Shown here piece after piece: positions 1-9,276 of a stretch of 64,000 nt of DNA. The notes beneath the pieces were generated by a model. It made no database searches, was not told the DNA's origin, and saw nothing but the letters and a program-made list of their open reading frames with translations. Every line of letters begins with the position of its first letter. Within the stretch, counting starts at the first letter, position 1. The translations under genes were made by a program, and so were the position numbers. This stretch comes from CBDCCT01 sp965214995 (lineage in GTDB: Bacteria > Deinococcota > Deinococci > Deinococcales > Trueperaceae), in contig CBDCCT010000002.1 in assembly GCA_965214995.1 (NCBI GenBank), positions 2,046,001 to 2,110,000 on the forward strand, written 5' to 3'.

Positions 1-1
1 C

Positions 2-1710
<1,709 letters not shown>

Positions 1711-1714
<4 letters not shown>

Positions 1715-2211
1715 CCCGCGTCCGCACCGCGCCGCCGCCCCAAAGCTTCATCATCGGCGCGTTTTTGTTTCTCCTGGCGGCGGTGTTCGCGGTGGCCCCC
1801 CTGCCCTTGTTCGTCCGGAGCTTAGGCATCGTGCTGGCGACGTATCTGGCGTTCTCCTCGAGCGGCCTCCCCTTCGCCTATGTGATTGCGCTCCTCGCGC
1901 CCCCCGTCGGTTTGGTGCGCGGCGACGCCGACTGGCTGGTGATGCTGCCCATTATGCTCGCCTCGGGGCTGTTGGGGGTGCTGGGCCTCGAATACGCCTG
2001 GCGCTACCCCGCGCTCCTCGTCTCGCCGCTCCTCACCATCGTCCCGCCGCTTTTTGTGTGGGCCGCGTCGCAGCGCGCGCTCTTCGCGGTGGCGCTGCCC
2101 TGGGGCCTCACGCCCGCGCTCTGGGTGCTGCTGCACGGGCTCGTCGCCTTGGCGGGCGCGCTCGTCGCGGTGGCGCTGGACAGGCGGCGGGAGCGGCTCG
2201 AGTCATCCTGA
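1711..2211 (+). CDS. Small integral membrane protein of unknown function
   Basis: A 166-residue protein made almost entirely of hydrophobic stretches, about four or five membrane segments, with an arginine-rich cytoplasmic tail (RRRERLESS). I do not recognise a family. The start is the GTG of a GTGA overlap with the uvrA stop, so it is probably translated from the uvrA mRNA. No charged or cysteine motif stands out. The linkage to uvrA may be only operonic. Confidence 0.7.
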
Positions 2212-2258
2212 CCCGAACGGCTCAATACGCCCTGGCGCGCACGGCTCGAGTCACCCCG
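2193..2258 (+). repeat. Short direct repeat after the membrane protein gene
   Basis: The string GGCTCGAGTCAYCCYGACCC occurs twice about 44 nt apart across the end of the membrane protein gene and the gap that follows. It carries the CTCGAG palindrome that is common in the window. Confidence 0.5.
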
Positions 2259-2274
2259 ACCCCACGCAGCGCGT

Positions 2275-2280
2275 TAGAGT
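2275..2280 (+). promoter_or_regulatory. Putative -10 box for a leaderless transcript (YihY/BrkB gene)
   Basis: TAGAGT ends 6 nt before the GTG start at 2287. No Shine-Dalgarno sequence is present. Confidence 0.5.
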
Positions 2281-2286
2281 AACCCT

Positions 2287-3237
2287 GTGAAAGCCAGACT
2301 GGAGACGCTCACTAAATCCCCGGCCTGGCACTTTGGCACGCGCCTCTTCCACCGCTTTAACGACTCGCGCCTCCCGCTCCTCGCCGCCGCGCTCGCCTAT
2401 TACGCGGCCTTTTCTCTGGGTCCCCTGCTCTTGCTGCTCACGGGCGGGGTCGGCTTCTTGCTACGCAGCCGCCCCGATCTGGCCGAGGACGCGCGGCTCG
2501 CGCTCGTCAACCTCGTCGCGCAGATCACGCCGCCGCAAAACGACCAGGTGCAAACGCAACTCATCGAGGGGAGTTTCGACGCGTTGGAGCAACTCCTGGT
2601 CGAGGGTGCGCTCGTGCGGAGCGTGGTGTCGCTCCTCATTCTCATCTGGGCGAGTTCCAACTTCTTCTCCTCCTTGCAGCTCGCTTTAGAACTCATTTTC
2701 GTCTCGCCCCACCCCCGGAACTTCTGGCGCAAACGCCTGGTCGCCATCCTGCTCATCTTCACCGCGGTCATGGTGATTCTGGTCGAGGTGGTCGGCGGCT
2801 TCCTTTTCTCCTATTTGGACCAGCTCGTCGTGCTGCTCAACGACCTGTTCGTCACGCTCAACGCGCCGCCCTTTTTGTCGCTGCCCGAGCTCGGCGGCTT
2901 TCTCGTCACCTCGCTGCGCGCGCTCATCACCCTGGGCGCGTTCATCTTCTGCTTCCGCTTTCTGCCGCGCCGCTCGTCTTCGTGGACGGGCGCGGTGGCC
3001 GGGGCGCTTTTTAGCGCCGTGAGCATCTTGGTCATGCGTGAGTTTCTGGTGACGGTTTTCAATTTGGAGCGCTTCAACCTCATCTACGGCGTGGTGACGA
3101 GTTTGCTCGTGGTCTTGCTCTGGCTCTACTTCGCGGTGCTCCTCTTTTTGGTGGGCGCGCTCCTGGCCGCCGAGATCAGCGTCGAGCGGCGCGCGGCGCG
3201 GGTGAAGAAAAGTCAGAAGATAGAAGCCAATCAGTAG
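2287..3237 (+). CDS. YihY/BrkB family membrane protein
   Basis: A 316-residue inner-membrane protein of the YihY/virulence factor BrkB family. Recognisable features are the N-terminal amphipathic region with RFNDSRLPLLAAALAYY, the conserved LGPLLLLLTGG segment, and six hydrophobic spans. The C-terminal YGVVTSLLVVLLWLYF stretch is typical. The family's activity is not firmly established, and the old label ribonuclease BN was mistaken. The basic C-terminal tail would lie in the cytoplasm. The GTG start lacks a ribosome site but has a -10-like box 6 nt upstream. Confidence 0.85.
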   Translation: MKARLETLTKSPAWHFGTRLFHRFNDSRLPLLAAALAYYAAFSLGPLLLLLTGGVGFLLRSRPDLAEDARLALVNLVAQITPPQNDQVQTQLIEGSFDALEQLLVEGALVRSVVSLLILIWASSNFFSSLQLALELIFVSPHPRNFWRKRLVAILLIFTAVMVILVEVVGGFLFSYLDQLVVLLNDLFVTLNAPPFLSLPELGGFLVTSLRALITLGAFIFCFRFLPRRSSSWTGAVAGALFSAVSILVMREFLVTVFNLERFNLIYGVVTSLLVVLLWLYFAVLLFLVGALLAAEISVERRAARVKKSQKIEANQ

Positions 3238-3335
3238 TCGGTTCGGTAGGAGTTTCCATGCCGACTCCCGAATTTTCGCTACCGACAGCTTGCCACCCAA
3301 CCGAATTTCATGCTGCGTAAAATAAACTCTCACGG

Positions 3336-3341
3336 TATGAT
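3336..3341 (+). promoter_or_regulatory. Putative -10 box for leaderless plsC
   Basis: TATGAT ends 6 nt before the GTG at 3348. The same TATGAT-N6-GTG arrangement recurs at 35683. Confidence 0.65.
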
Positions 3342-3347
3342 GCGAGG

Positions 3348-3971
3348 GTGGAAACGCTCACCAGACTCGTCCAGCGCAAGTGGTTTTACAACTTCGCGGT
3401 CTGGGCCTTTCGCCTCTACGCCCGGCTTGTGTACGGCCTGCACGTGTACGGCAGCGAGCACGTGCCCAAAACTGGGGGCCTCATCGTCGCTAGCAACCAT
3501 ATCTCTTCGCTCGACCCGCCCGTGATGGGCGTCGCGGTTCCTCGAGAGGTCAACTACATGGCGAAAAAAGAGCTCTTCGAGAACCGCTATTGGCGCACGC
3601 TCTGGCTCGGCCTGCGCGCCTACCCCGTGGACCGGCAGCGGGGTGACATGGGCGCGGTCAAGGAATCGTTGCGGCGGCTTCAGGCGGGCACGGCCATCGG
3701 CATCTTCATTCAAGGCACCCGCAACAAAGGAGACGCCAAGGCGTTAGGCGGCGCGGCTTTTCTGGCCCAACGCGCGGGGGTGCCCATCGTCCCCGCCGCC
3801 ATCTTCCGCGAGGGTCGGGCTTACGCGGTGCGCTTCGGCGCGCCTCTCACACCTAAAGACAAGAGCCGTGAAGAAATGGACGCGCTTACCGGAGAGGTCA
3901 TGAACCGCATTAACGCGCTGCGTCCGCCGCAGCCTCAGCGAGCCGTCGGACAAAATCCGCAGGAAGTGTGA
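3348..3971 (+). CDS. plsC: 1-acyl-sn-glycerol-3-phosphate acyltransferase (PlsC family)
   Basis: A 207-residue membrane-associated acyltransferase of phospholipid synthesis, transferring an acyl chain to lysophosphatidate. The catalytic NHxxxxD motif is present as NHISSLD (about residues 51-57). The glycerol-phosphate-binding motif III is FIQGTRNKGD rather than the usual FPEGTRS, so the conserved Glu is Gln. Some Gram-positive PlsC proteins carry QGTR, so this need not mean loss of activity. Motif IV appears as VPIVPAAI. The length fits the family. The GTG start lacks a Shine-Dalgarno site and follows a TATGAT box by 6 nt. Confidence 0.88.
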   Translation: METLTRLVQRKWFYNFAVWAFRLYARLVYGLHVYGSEHVPKTGGLIVASNHISSLDPPVMGVAVPREVNYMAKKELFENRYWRTLWLGLRAYPVDRQRGDMGAVKESLRRLQAGTAIGIFIQGTRNKGDAKALGGAAFLAQRAGVPIVPAAIFREGRAYAVRFGAPLTPKDKSREEMDALTGEVMNRINALRPPQPQRAVGQNPQEV

Positions 3972-4050
3972 AGTTTTTACTTTCCTCTCCTATGGTTCGC
4001 CAGCGTTTTGCTCTTGCAAGAAAGGTTGCATCACAGGCGAGCAGAACCGG

Positions 4051-4116
4051 AGAAACCCCGTCCCTGACGCGCGACGGCTCGAGCCCTCGAACCAGCACCC
4101 GTAGAAACCCCGTCCC
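4051..4116 (+). repeat. 14-nt direct repeat upstream of HU
   Basis: AGAAACCCCGTCCC occurs at 4051-4064 and again at 4103-4116 in the 240-nt gap between plsC and the HU promoter. Function unknown. Confidence 0.6.
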
Positions 4117-4149
4117 CAGCGGGCCAAACCGAGAAGCCCTGTGAGGGAC

Positions 4150-4178
4150 TTGCTTTCTCACGATTCACGTGCTACAGT
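4150..4178 (+). promoter_or_regulatory. Sigma-70 type promoter of HU
   Basis: TTGCTT (4150-4155), a 17-nt spacer and TACAGT (4173-4178). Transcription should begin near 4185. The leader carries a strong ribosome site, AAGGGAGGA, before the ATG at 4212. Confidence 0.8.
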
Positions 4179-4211
4179 ACCCGCGAAGTCAAAATTAAGG
4201 GAGGAAACGCG

Positions 4212-4502
4212 ATGGCTAAGGGAAAAACGATGTCTAAAGCCGACCTTGTGGACAAAGTCTCCGACGAAACGGGCATGAAGAAAAAAGACGTCAAAACGGT
4301 GGTAGACAGCGTGGTGGACCAGATCAGCACCCACCTCAACGACGACTACAAGGTGCAGCTCACGGGTTTCGGCACTTTTGAAGTGCGCGAGCGCAAGGCG
4401 CGCACGGGCGTCAAGCCCGGCACCACCGACAAAATCGACATCCCCGCTTCCAAATATCCCGCGTTCAAGCCCGGCAAGGCGCTCAAAGAGAAGATTAGGT
4501 AG
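4212..4502 (+). CDS. hup: HU family DNA-binding nucleoid protein
   Basis: A 96-residue histone-like protein that bends and compacts DNA as a dimer. It has the family's length, the helical N-terminus (MSKADLVDKVSDETGM) and the arm signature GFGTFEVRERKARTGVKPGT. The arm tip has IDIPASKYPAFKPGKALKEKI, where the typical HU reads IPAxxVPxFxPGKxLK. It has its own promoter, a strong Shine-Dalgarno site and a clean terminator, so it is a single-gene unit. Identity is secure. Confidence 0.96.
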   Translation: MAKGKTMSKADLVDKVSDETGMKKKDVKTVVDSVVDQISTHLNDDYKVQLTGFGTFEVRERKARTGVKPGTTDKIDIPASKYPAFKPGKALKEKIR

Positions 4503-4525
4503 ACGTTTTTAGACCTTGTGGTGTG

Positions 4526-4551
4526 GGCGGCTCTTGGGGCCGCCTTTTTTT
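4526..4551 (+). terminator. Rho-independent terminator of HU
   Basis: GGCGGC (4526-4531) pairs with GCCGCC (4539-4544) and is followed by seven T. Confidence 0.9.
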
Positions 4552-4561
4552 GGGAGAAAAT

Positions 4562-5035
4562 ATGGCTGTGAGTGCAAGCGTTAAAGAGGCGTGGGAGGTC
4601 AACAGTAGGGTCAACGGGGTGCTTCTCGAGCACCTCACGCCCGAGATGCTGAACGCGCAAACGCCGGGCGGCGGTTACACCGTCGCGCAGGGGTTGGCGC
4701 ACATCTTCGGCACCGTTCAATACTGGACTCACCAGTTCGACGAAGCTCGCGTCGCCGCCCTGCCCGATTTGGACGACCTTATTGAAGAGGAAAATGCAGT
4801 GTTCGACTTGGAGCGCATCACCAACGTTAAAGAAAAAACCGAAGCGGCTGCGCTCGAGGCCGCCGAAGCCGCTAAGGGCGAGGGCGAACTGCCGCACTCG
4901 AGTCTCGACGCCTACCTCGTCCACATGATGGTCCACGACGCGCACCACCGGGGCCAGATTTTGCTCGCGCTCAAAACGGCGGGGCACCCTCTGCCGGACG
5001 AAAACCTGATGTGGGGACCCTGGCGCGGCGGGTAG
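4562..5035 (+). CDS. DinB-family four-helix protein (first copy)
   Basis: A 157-residue protein of the DinB/YfiT-like putative metalloenzyme superfamily, whose members are greatly expanded in Deinococcus. Metal-ligand histidines are visible in GLAHIF and in the C-terminal HDAHHRGQILLAL. The start at 4562 is chosen over an upstream frame opening because it follows a GGGAG ribosome site and clears the HU terminator. Many relatives act as thiol transferases (bacillithiol or mycothiol type), but the substrate cannot be read here. It lies 39 nt before a second member of the superfamily. Confidence 0.85.
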   Translation: MAVSASVKEAWEVNSRVNGVLLEHLTPEMLNAQTPGGGYTVAQGLAHIFGTVQYWTHQFDEARVAALPDLDDLIEEENAVFDLERITNVKEKTEAAALEAAEAAKGEGELPHSSLDAYLVHMMVHDAHHRGQILLALKTAGHPLPDENLMWGPWRGG

Positions 5036-5074
5036 CTTCTTTAAGCGTCATGAAACGTTTGCGAAAGGTGACCC

Positions 5075-5554
5075 ATGAGCGAAGAACTGCGCAACTACAA
5101 GCATGGTGGCGCAAGGGCGCTGGTGCTTTTGCACGAAAAACATATGCGCGAGTGTTTGAGCGTCTGGAAAGGAACGAAAGCCGCCAAGGTTAACTTGCCA
5201 CAAATAGACGACAAAAACTATGCGTCTCTGGAAACCTTACTGGGGCACGTTTTAGGCGCTGCGCGGGGCTACATGGTCTGGATATGCAAGCAACTCAATT
5301 TACCTGACCCTGGTATTGAGCCCGCCCCGGATGCCGCCGTCATCGAAAAGGAGGCGGACGCTTACCTCGAGCATCTGCTCGAGCACTGGCGGCTGCCCCT
5401 TGCCGAGGTTGAAGAGGAAAAGTTTTATTATCCTGAGTACGCTTCAAGTTCAGGAACGCACCACCACTGCATTGACGTGATGCTCGAGCACGCCGTCATG
5501 CACCCCATCCGGCACGAATTCCAGCTCAGGGAGCTTTTGGAGAAACAGAGCTAA
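5075..5554 (+). CDS. DinB-superfamily protein (second copy)
   Basis: A 159-residue protein with the same predicted four-helix bundle as its neighbour but strongly diverged. Candidate metal ligands are the histidine in LGHVLGAARGYMVWI and the pair in MLEHAVMHPIRHEFQLREL. A ribosome site (GAAAGGTGA) precedes the ATG. It probably shares a transcript with the preceding DinB gene. Function unknown. A role in thiol or stress chemistry is a family-level guess. Confidence 0.72.
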   Translation: MSEELRNYKHGGARALVLLHEKHMRECLSVWKGTKAAKVNLPQIDDKNYASLETLLGHVLGAARGYMVWICKQLNLPDPGIEPAPDAAVIEKEADAYLEHLLEHWRLPLAEVEEEKFYYPEYASSSGTHHHCIDVMLEHAVMHPIRHEFQLRELLEKQS

Positions 5555-5646
5555 AGCTTCTCCGCGTGTCGTGAGACGTTTGTTAAAATGAGCCAGCGTT
5601 TTACTCTTTAGACTTTTACACTTTCTTTTAGGAAGCCTTGACGCGC

Positions 5647-5652
5647 TACACT
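5647..5652 (+). promoter_or_regulatory. Putative -10 box for leaderless sdaAB
   Basis: TACACT ends 7 nt before the ATG at 5660. There is no ribosome site. Confidence 0.6.
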
Positions 5653-5659
5653 ACTCCCA

Positions 5660-6436
5660 ATGAGCCTTCTCGACATGATTGGACCCGTGATGGTCGGCCC
5701 CTCGAGTTCCCACACCGCGGGCGCGTGCCGCTTGGCCCTCTTAGCCCGTCACACCCTGCTGGGCGCGCCCAAGGAGGGCGAGGCGGTGCTGCACGGCTCG
5801 TTCGCCAAAACCGCCAAGGGCCACGGCACCGACTTGGCGCTCACCGCCGGGCTTTTGGGCTGTTATCCCGACGACCCGCGCATCCCCAACGCGTTTGAGG
5901 AGGCAAAAGAGGCGGGGCTCGAGATTTCTTTCAGCAGCAAAGACTTGGGCGACGTTCACCCCAACACGGTCCGCTTAGAACTTCGTAACGAGAGAGAAAA
6001 GGTGAGCGTGGTGGGCTCGAGCCTGGGCGGCGGTCTGGTGCGGGTAAGCAGCGTCAACGACTTCGACATCCTCTTCACGGGCGCGTACCACACGCTGCTC
6101 GTCGAGCACGACGACAAACCGGGGGTTATCGCCAGGGTGGCGCGCGTCGTCGCCGACGACGGCGTCAACATCGCCACGCTCCACTCGGCGCGGCGGCGGC
6201 GCGGCGGGCGGGCGATGATGTCGGTGGAGACGGACCGCCGTTTGGCGCAGTACGCGCTCGACTACCTTACACAGTTGCCCTACGTCCACCTGCTGCGCAT
6301 GTTGCCCGAGGTGATGAGCGGGAACACCGGAGGGACAAGTGAGGGCGCGGAGCACGCGACCGTCGGGGGCACAGTGGCTGGAGATACGGCGGCTGAGGCC
6401 AGCGGGGTAGCCAGACCCAAAGAGGAGAACGTGTGA
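5660..6436 (+). CDS. sdaAB: L-serine ammonia-lyase, iron-sulfur-dependent, beta subunit
   Basis: One half of the two-subunit oxygen-sensitive serine dehydratase that turns L-serine into pyruvate and ammonia. The N-terminus MSLLDMIGPVMVGPSSSHTA is the signature of the beta subunit. Residues about 148-215 form an ACT domain (HDDKPGVIARVARVVADDGV), a likely serine or amino-acid sensing module. The last 40 residues, rich in Gly, Thr and Glu, extend beyond the usual 220-residue size and look disordered. The gene overlaps sdaAA by 4 nt (GTGA), as in Bacillus-type operons. Confidence 0.95.
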   Translation: MSLLDMIGPVMVGPSSSHTAGACRLALLARHTLLGAPKEGEAVLHGSFAKTAKGHGTDLALTAGLLGCYPDDPRIPNAFEEAKEAGLEISFSSKDLGDVHPNTVRLELRNEREKVSVVGSSLGGGLVRVSSVNDFDILFTGAYHTLLVEHDDKPGVIARVARVVADDGVNIATLHSARRRRGGRAMMSVETDRRLAQYALDYLTQLPYVHLLRMLPEVMSGNTGGTSEGAEHATVGGTVAGDTAAEASGVARPKEENV

Positions 6437-7272
6437 CACTCAACGAGCTTGCAGGTTATCAGGGTCTCGCCTCCGAGGCGGTGTTGAATGAGGAAGTCGA
6501 GACGCAAGAGGAGCGGGAGGAACTGTTAGAGGCGATGCGCTCGAGGCTCTTAGAAATGAGGGATGCGGTGCGGCGCGGGCTCGAGTCCACCGCCCCCTCC
6601 CGCACGGGCATGGTCGGCTGGAACGCCAAAACCCTGTGGGACGCGCCCGACACCCTGAGTTCACCCTTGTTAAAACGCGTCCAGGCTTACGCGATGGCCG
6701 TCAACGAAGAAAACGCCCGCATGGGCCGCATCGTCGCCGCGCCCACCGCGGGGAGCGCGGGCACGCTGCCGGGCGCGCTTCTGGGCGTCGCCGACCACCT
6801 TGAAAAAGAGGACGACGCGCTGCTCATGCCGCTGGTGCTCGCGGCGGGGGTGGGGCAGGTCATCTCCAAAACGATGTTTATTGCGGGCTCGACGGGCGGC
6901 TGCGGGGCCGAAATCGGCTCCTCCGCGGCGATGGCGGCGGCGGCGGTGTGCGAACTTCTGGGCGGCGACGCCACGGCCGCGGTTCACGCCGCGACGATGG
7001 CGCTAATGAACACCATTGGCTTGGTCTGCGACCCCGTCGGCGGTTACGTCGAGGTCCCCTGTGTGTCGCGCAACGCCTTTTACAGCGTTCACGCGCTCGC
7101 CTCGGCGCAGCTTGCGCTTGCGGGGCTCGAGTCGGTCATCCCCCCCGACGAGGTCATTGGCGCGATGGCCTCGGTGGGCCGCCTTCTCCCCCCCGAGCTC
7201 CGCGAAACGGGCGAGGGCGGCGTGGCCGACACGCCCACGGGGCGGATGATTGCGCTCAAGATGGCAAAGTAA
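6433..7272 (+). CDS. sdaAA: L-serine ammonia-lyase, iron-sulfur-dependent, alpha subunit
   Basis: The catalytic subunit that carries the [4Fe-4S] cluster. The three expected cluster cysteines are at about residues 157 (STGGCGAEIGS), 199 (GLVCDPVGG) and 210 (EVPCVSRN). AAPTAGSAGTLPG is the other conserved block. At 279 residues it is slightly short of some relatives but complete. The GTG start overlaps the sdaAB stop, so the two subunits are coupled. A perfect palindrome follows the stop and probably ends the operon. Confidence 0.95.
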   Translation: MTLNELAGYQGLASEAVLNEEVETQEEREELLEAMRSRLLEMRDAVRRGLESTAPSRTGMVGWNAKTLWDAPDTLSSPLLKRVQAYAMAVNEENARMGRIVAAPTAGSAGTLPGALLGVADHLEKEDDALLMPLVLAAGVGQVISKTMFIAGSTGGCGAEIGSSAAMAAAAVCELLGGDATAAVHAATMALMNTIGLVCDPVGGYVEVPCVSRNAFYSVHALASAQLALAGLESVIPPDEVIGAMASVGRLLPPELRETGEGGVADTPTGRMIALKMAK

Positions 7273-7274
7273 AA

Positions 7275-7302
7275 CCCGGTCTGGCAACGTTGCCAGACCG
7301 GG
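7275..7302 (+). terminator. Perfect 28-nt palindrome after sdaAA, likely terminator
   Basis: CCCGGTCTGGC is separated from its exact complement by AACGTT. The T tract is poor (CTTCTCTGAGTTT), so termination strength is uncertain. Confidence 0.65.
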
Positions 7303-7332
7303 CTTCTCTGAGTTTGTGGCGACCTTTGGAGG

Positions 7333-7521
7333 TCATCGTAGCGCGCGTTTGGGCTCCCGAAGCTCGGGCTCGAGCCGTTCGGCAAAGCCTTGGAGGCTGC
7401 GGGCGAACCTCGAGCGGGCACTCATCCTAACGACCGACGCCGCGAGCCGTGCGTGCTGCGCTTCAGACTGCCTGTCGCGCATGGTGTCCTGCGCCAGGCG
7501 GTAGAGCAAATGCGTGTTCAT
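7333..7521 (-). CDS. Small basic protein, 62 residues
   Basis: Starts MNTHLLYRLAQDTMRDRQSE and is rich in Arg, Ala and Gln, with a predicted helical character. A good ribosome site (AAGGAG, 4-5 nt spacing) precedes the ATG, which is the main reason to accept it. It is the second of two tandem minus-strand micro-genes, 27 nt after the first. No known family recognised. A DNA- or RNA-binding role is conceivable from charge only. Confidence 0.6.
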   Translation of the reverse strand: MNTHLLYRLAQDTMRDRQSEAQHARLAASVVRMSARSRFARSLQGFAERLEPELREPKRALR

Positions 7522-7548
7522 CTTTCTCCTTAGTCCGCCCCAAAAACG

Positions 7549-7692
7549 TTAGTGGCGGTTGGTCCAGTGTGTCCAGATGCGGGGTTGGCGCTCCCTGTCG
7601 GGGTAGGTTTCTTGGGGGCGTTCGCGCGCGGCGCGGCGGATGTCGCGGAGGTGGTGATGGGCCATACGAAGGGACAGGTCAAGGTGGAACAT
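7549..7692 (-). CDS. Small protein, 47 residues
   Basis: A short ORF, starting MFHLDLSLRMAHHHLRDIRR and ending QPRIWTHWTNRH. It has a strong ribosome site (AAAGGAG, 4-nt spacer) and stops 27 nt before the next small gene on the same strand. The composition is rich in His and Arg. Paired with the 62-residue ORF it looks like a genuine two-gene unit. It lies downstream of a minus-strand terminator (7744-7772), so it could depend on read-through of the RNA described there. Confidence 0.55.
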   Translation of the reverse strand: MFHLDLSLRMAHHHLRDIRRAARERPQETYPDRERQPRIWTHWTNRH

Positions 7693-7743
7693 AAAACTCC
7701 TTTGAAGGTTTGTAAGTGTCAGGGTGGTGTCACGTGGGGCGTT

Positions 7744-7772
7744 AAAAAACCCCGGCGGATGGTGCGCCGGGG
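7744..7772 (-). terminator. Rho-independent terminator (minus strand)
   Basis: The 8-bp stem CCCCGGCG/CGCCGGGG has a 7-nt loop, followed on the minus strand by six T. It ends the candidate RNA that starts near 7952. Confidence 0.85.
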
Positions 7773-7952
7773 GTCTGTAAGCAGCGTCGCGTCGTCAGGT
7801 TAGAAGAGGCGCTTGGCGCTGCGTGACCCCGGCAGGCGCAAGGGTAGGTGTGGGTACATCACAGGTGAGACTTTTGGAAAAGCCACAGGCGATGAACCGT
7901 TTTTGGGAAATCTTAACCACTACGCACCTACCTTCCTGCCCAAGCTGGGCAC
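7744..7952 (-). ncRNA. Candidate structured RNA or leader, about 209 nt
   Basis: A promoter (7959-7987) and an intrinsic terminator (7744-7772) frame about 209 nt without a convincing ORF. Two segments form a long-range helix: GGCAGG and GGTAGGTG (minus strand, 7940-7935 and 7932-7925) pair with CACCTACC and CCTGCC (7850-7843 and 7836-7831), enclosing 74 nt. GCCCA/TGGGC forms a small hairpin at the 5' end. I tried 6S, SRP, tmRNA, cobalamin, TPP, SAM and glycine riboswitch signatures and saw none. It may be a free RNA or an attenuator leader of the two small genes downstream. Confidence 0.5.
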
Positions 7953-7958
7953 TTCTCA

Positions 7959-7987
7959 AGTGTAACAAACTTTTGCTGAATATGCAA
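7959..7987 (-). promoter_or_regulatory. Sigma-70 type promoter of the candidate RNA
   Basis: On the minus strand: TTGCAT (7987-7982), a spacer of exactly 17 nt, then TACACT (7964-7959). Confidence 0.7.
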
Positions 7988-8046
7988 GTGTGTATGCAGC
8001 AACATGAAGGATGTCACTCGCTCTCTTTGTTCTGTTAAAGGAACCT

Positions 8047-8078
8047 AAAAAAAGAGCGCTGAAGCCATTTCAGCGCTC
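8047..8078 (-). terminator. Rho-independent terminator of the esterase gene
   Basis: A perfect 10-bp stem (GAGCGCTGAA with its complement, 5-nt loop) is followed on the minus strand by seven T. Confidence 0.92.
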
Positions 8079-8115
8079 TCACCAAACCGAGTTCAACAAG
8101 CTGTGAAAACTACAC

Positions 8116-9276
8116 CTATTGCACAGGGGAGACCGACACACCAGGAGCGGGTATTTCAGGAAACACCGACGTTATATCCTCTCCGCTCACCATGTCACCC
8201 AGCCAGGTGGTGAGGGGAACGCCGTTCACGCTCTCCGTGTAGAACTCGTCTCTGGGGATGATGCAGTGCGCGGTGCCGTCGTTGGGGTCGCCGTCCTCAT
8301 CAAAGGTTGAGACGTAGGCGTAAAAGTTGTTCGCGCCGTTCTGGGCCCTGATGAGCTCGAGCGACCCCACCATGTTGTTGGACCACGCCGCACTGAGTTC
8401 CGCGGTCGGCGGGACCACGCCCGCCATGAGTCCGTAGAAATAGATTTGGACGTTGTCATAAAGCGTGTTGTACTGCGACAGCACGCTCTGGGGATAAAAC
8501 TCGCCAATCTGCGCGTAGATGCTCGTCAAAAAGTTCGTTTGCAGCACGTCGTTCTCCTCCGGGTTGAGCCCAGGGATGAACGCAGGAAACGCGCCCTCGG
8601 CGTTCCACTGCGTGCGCACCTTGCCGACAAAATCGGCGGTCACGATGCCCGCGCCGCTGTCGCCCATCTGGTAGACGTTGGTGGCGGGATAGTGTTGCTT
8701 GATCTGCGGCATCCACATGACAGACCCGTAGGCCCCGGCGCTGCACCCCGTCACGAACGCGTCTTCCGGGGCGCTAAAGTTGTTGAACACCCAACCGAGC
8801 ACGGCCCTGGCGTTGACCGCGCCCTTGTGGTTGACGGCAAGTGTATCTCCTTCAGGGGTCGTGTAGGTGGCGACGTTGTCGCCCCAGTGGATGTCGGCGG
8901 TGCAGTAGGGGACGAACACGTGATACCAGTCTCTAAAGGGGTTGTCCGGGTTGGTGTGGTCGTAAATCCCGCTCTCAAAACTCACGCTGACGGACGGCGT
9001 ATAGGGCCTTTGGGGACCCGCACACGTGCCGTCGTCCCAGCACGCGCCGCCGCCCTGAAAGTCCACCACCACCTTGTTGACGGTGCCGGGGCGCACGTAA
9101 TACGTGTAGGCCGAGCCGTCCGCGCAGATGGTCTCGCCTCCGGGCGTGAACGCCGTCCAGACGCCCGGCTCGAGCTCCGGCAGCGCGGGCTGCGCCTCCT
9201 CCGAGCTGCAGGCGACCAGCCCCAGCAAAAGCGCGAGCAGCCCCGTGAAAAACATCAAATAGTTCCGCATCATCAT
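8116..9276 (-). CDS. Pectinacetylesterase/Notum-family lipoprotein hydrolase
   Basis: A 386-residue exported lipoprotein. The signal peptide ends in the lipobox LVAC (Cys about 23). GGGACWDDGTC and TGCSAGAYGS match the pectinacetylesterase family, with the nucleophile Ser near 179. The probable catalytic His is near 337 (DGTAHC). I could not assign the acid residue by eye. Family members deacylate polysaccharides or, in animals, lipidated Wnt. The bacterial substrate is unknown. Three consecutive ATG codons follow a GGAAAGGAT ribosome site, and the first is used here. It is a single-gene unit with its own terminator. Confidence 0.8.
   Translation of the reverse strand: MMMRNYLMFFTGLLALLLGLVACSSEEAQPALPELEPGVWTAFTPGGETICADGSAYTYYVRPGTVNKVVVDFQGGGACWDDGTCAGPQRPYTPSVSVSFESGIYDHTNPDNPFRDWYHVFVPYCTADIHWGDNVATYTTPEGDTLAVNHKGAVNARAVLGWVFNNFSAPEDAFVTGCSAGAYGSVMWMPQIKQHYPATNVYQMGDSGAGIVTADFVGKVRTQWNAEGAFPAFIPGLNPEENDVLQTNFLTSIYAQIGEFYPQSVLSQYNTLYDNVQIYFYGLMAGVVPPTAELSAAWSNNMVGSLELIRAQNGANNFYAYVSTFDEDGDPNDGTAHCIIPRDEFYTESVNGVPLTTWLGDMVSGEDITSVFPEIPAPGVSVSPVQ

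Noticed and set aside
7851..7924. tRNA-like text inside the candidate RNA (AGTGGTTAAGAT and GGTTCATCG)
   Set aside because: No acceptor stem or anticodon arm can be formed around it, and the T-loop adenine is missing.
7823..8038. Plus-strand 71-codon frame in the gap before the esterase terminator
   Set aside because: No ribosome site, composition unlike the genes here, and it runs antisense to the candidate RNA and its promoter.
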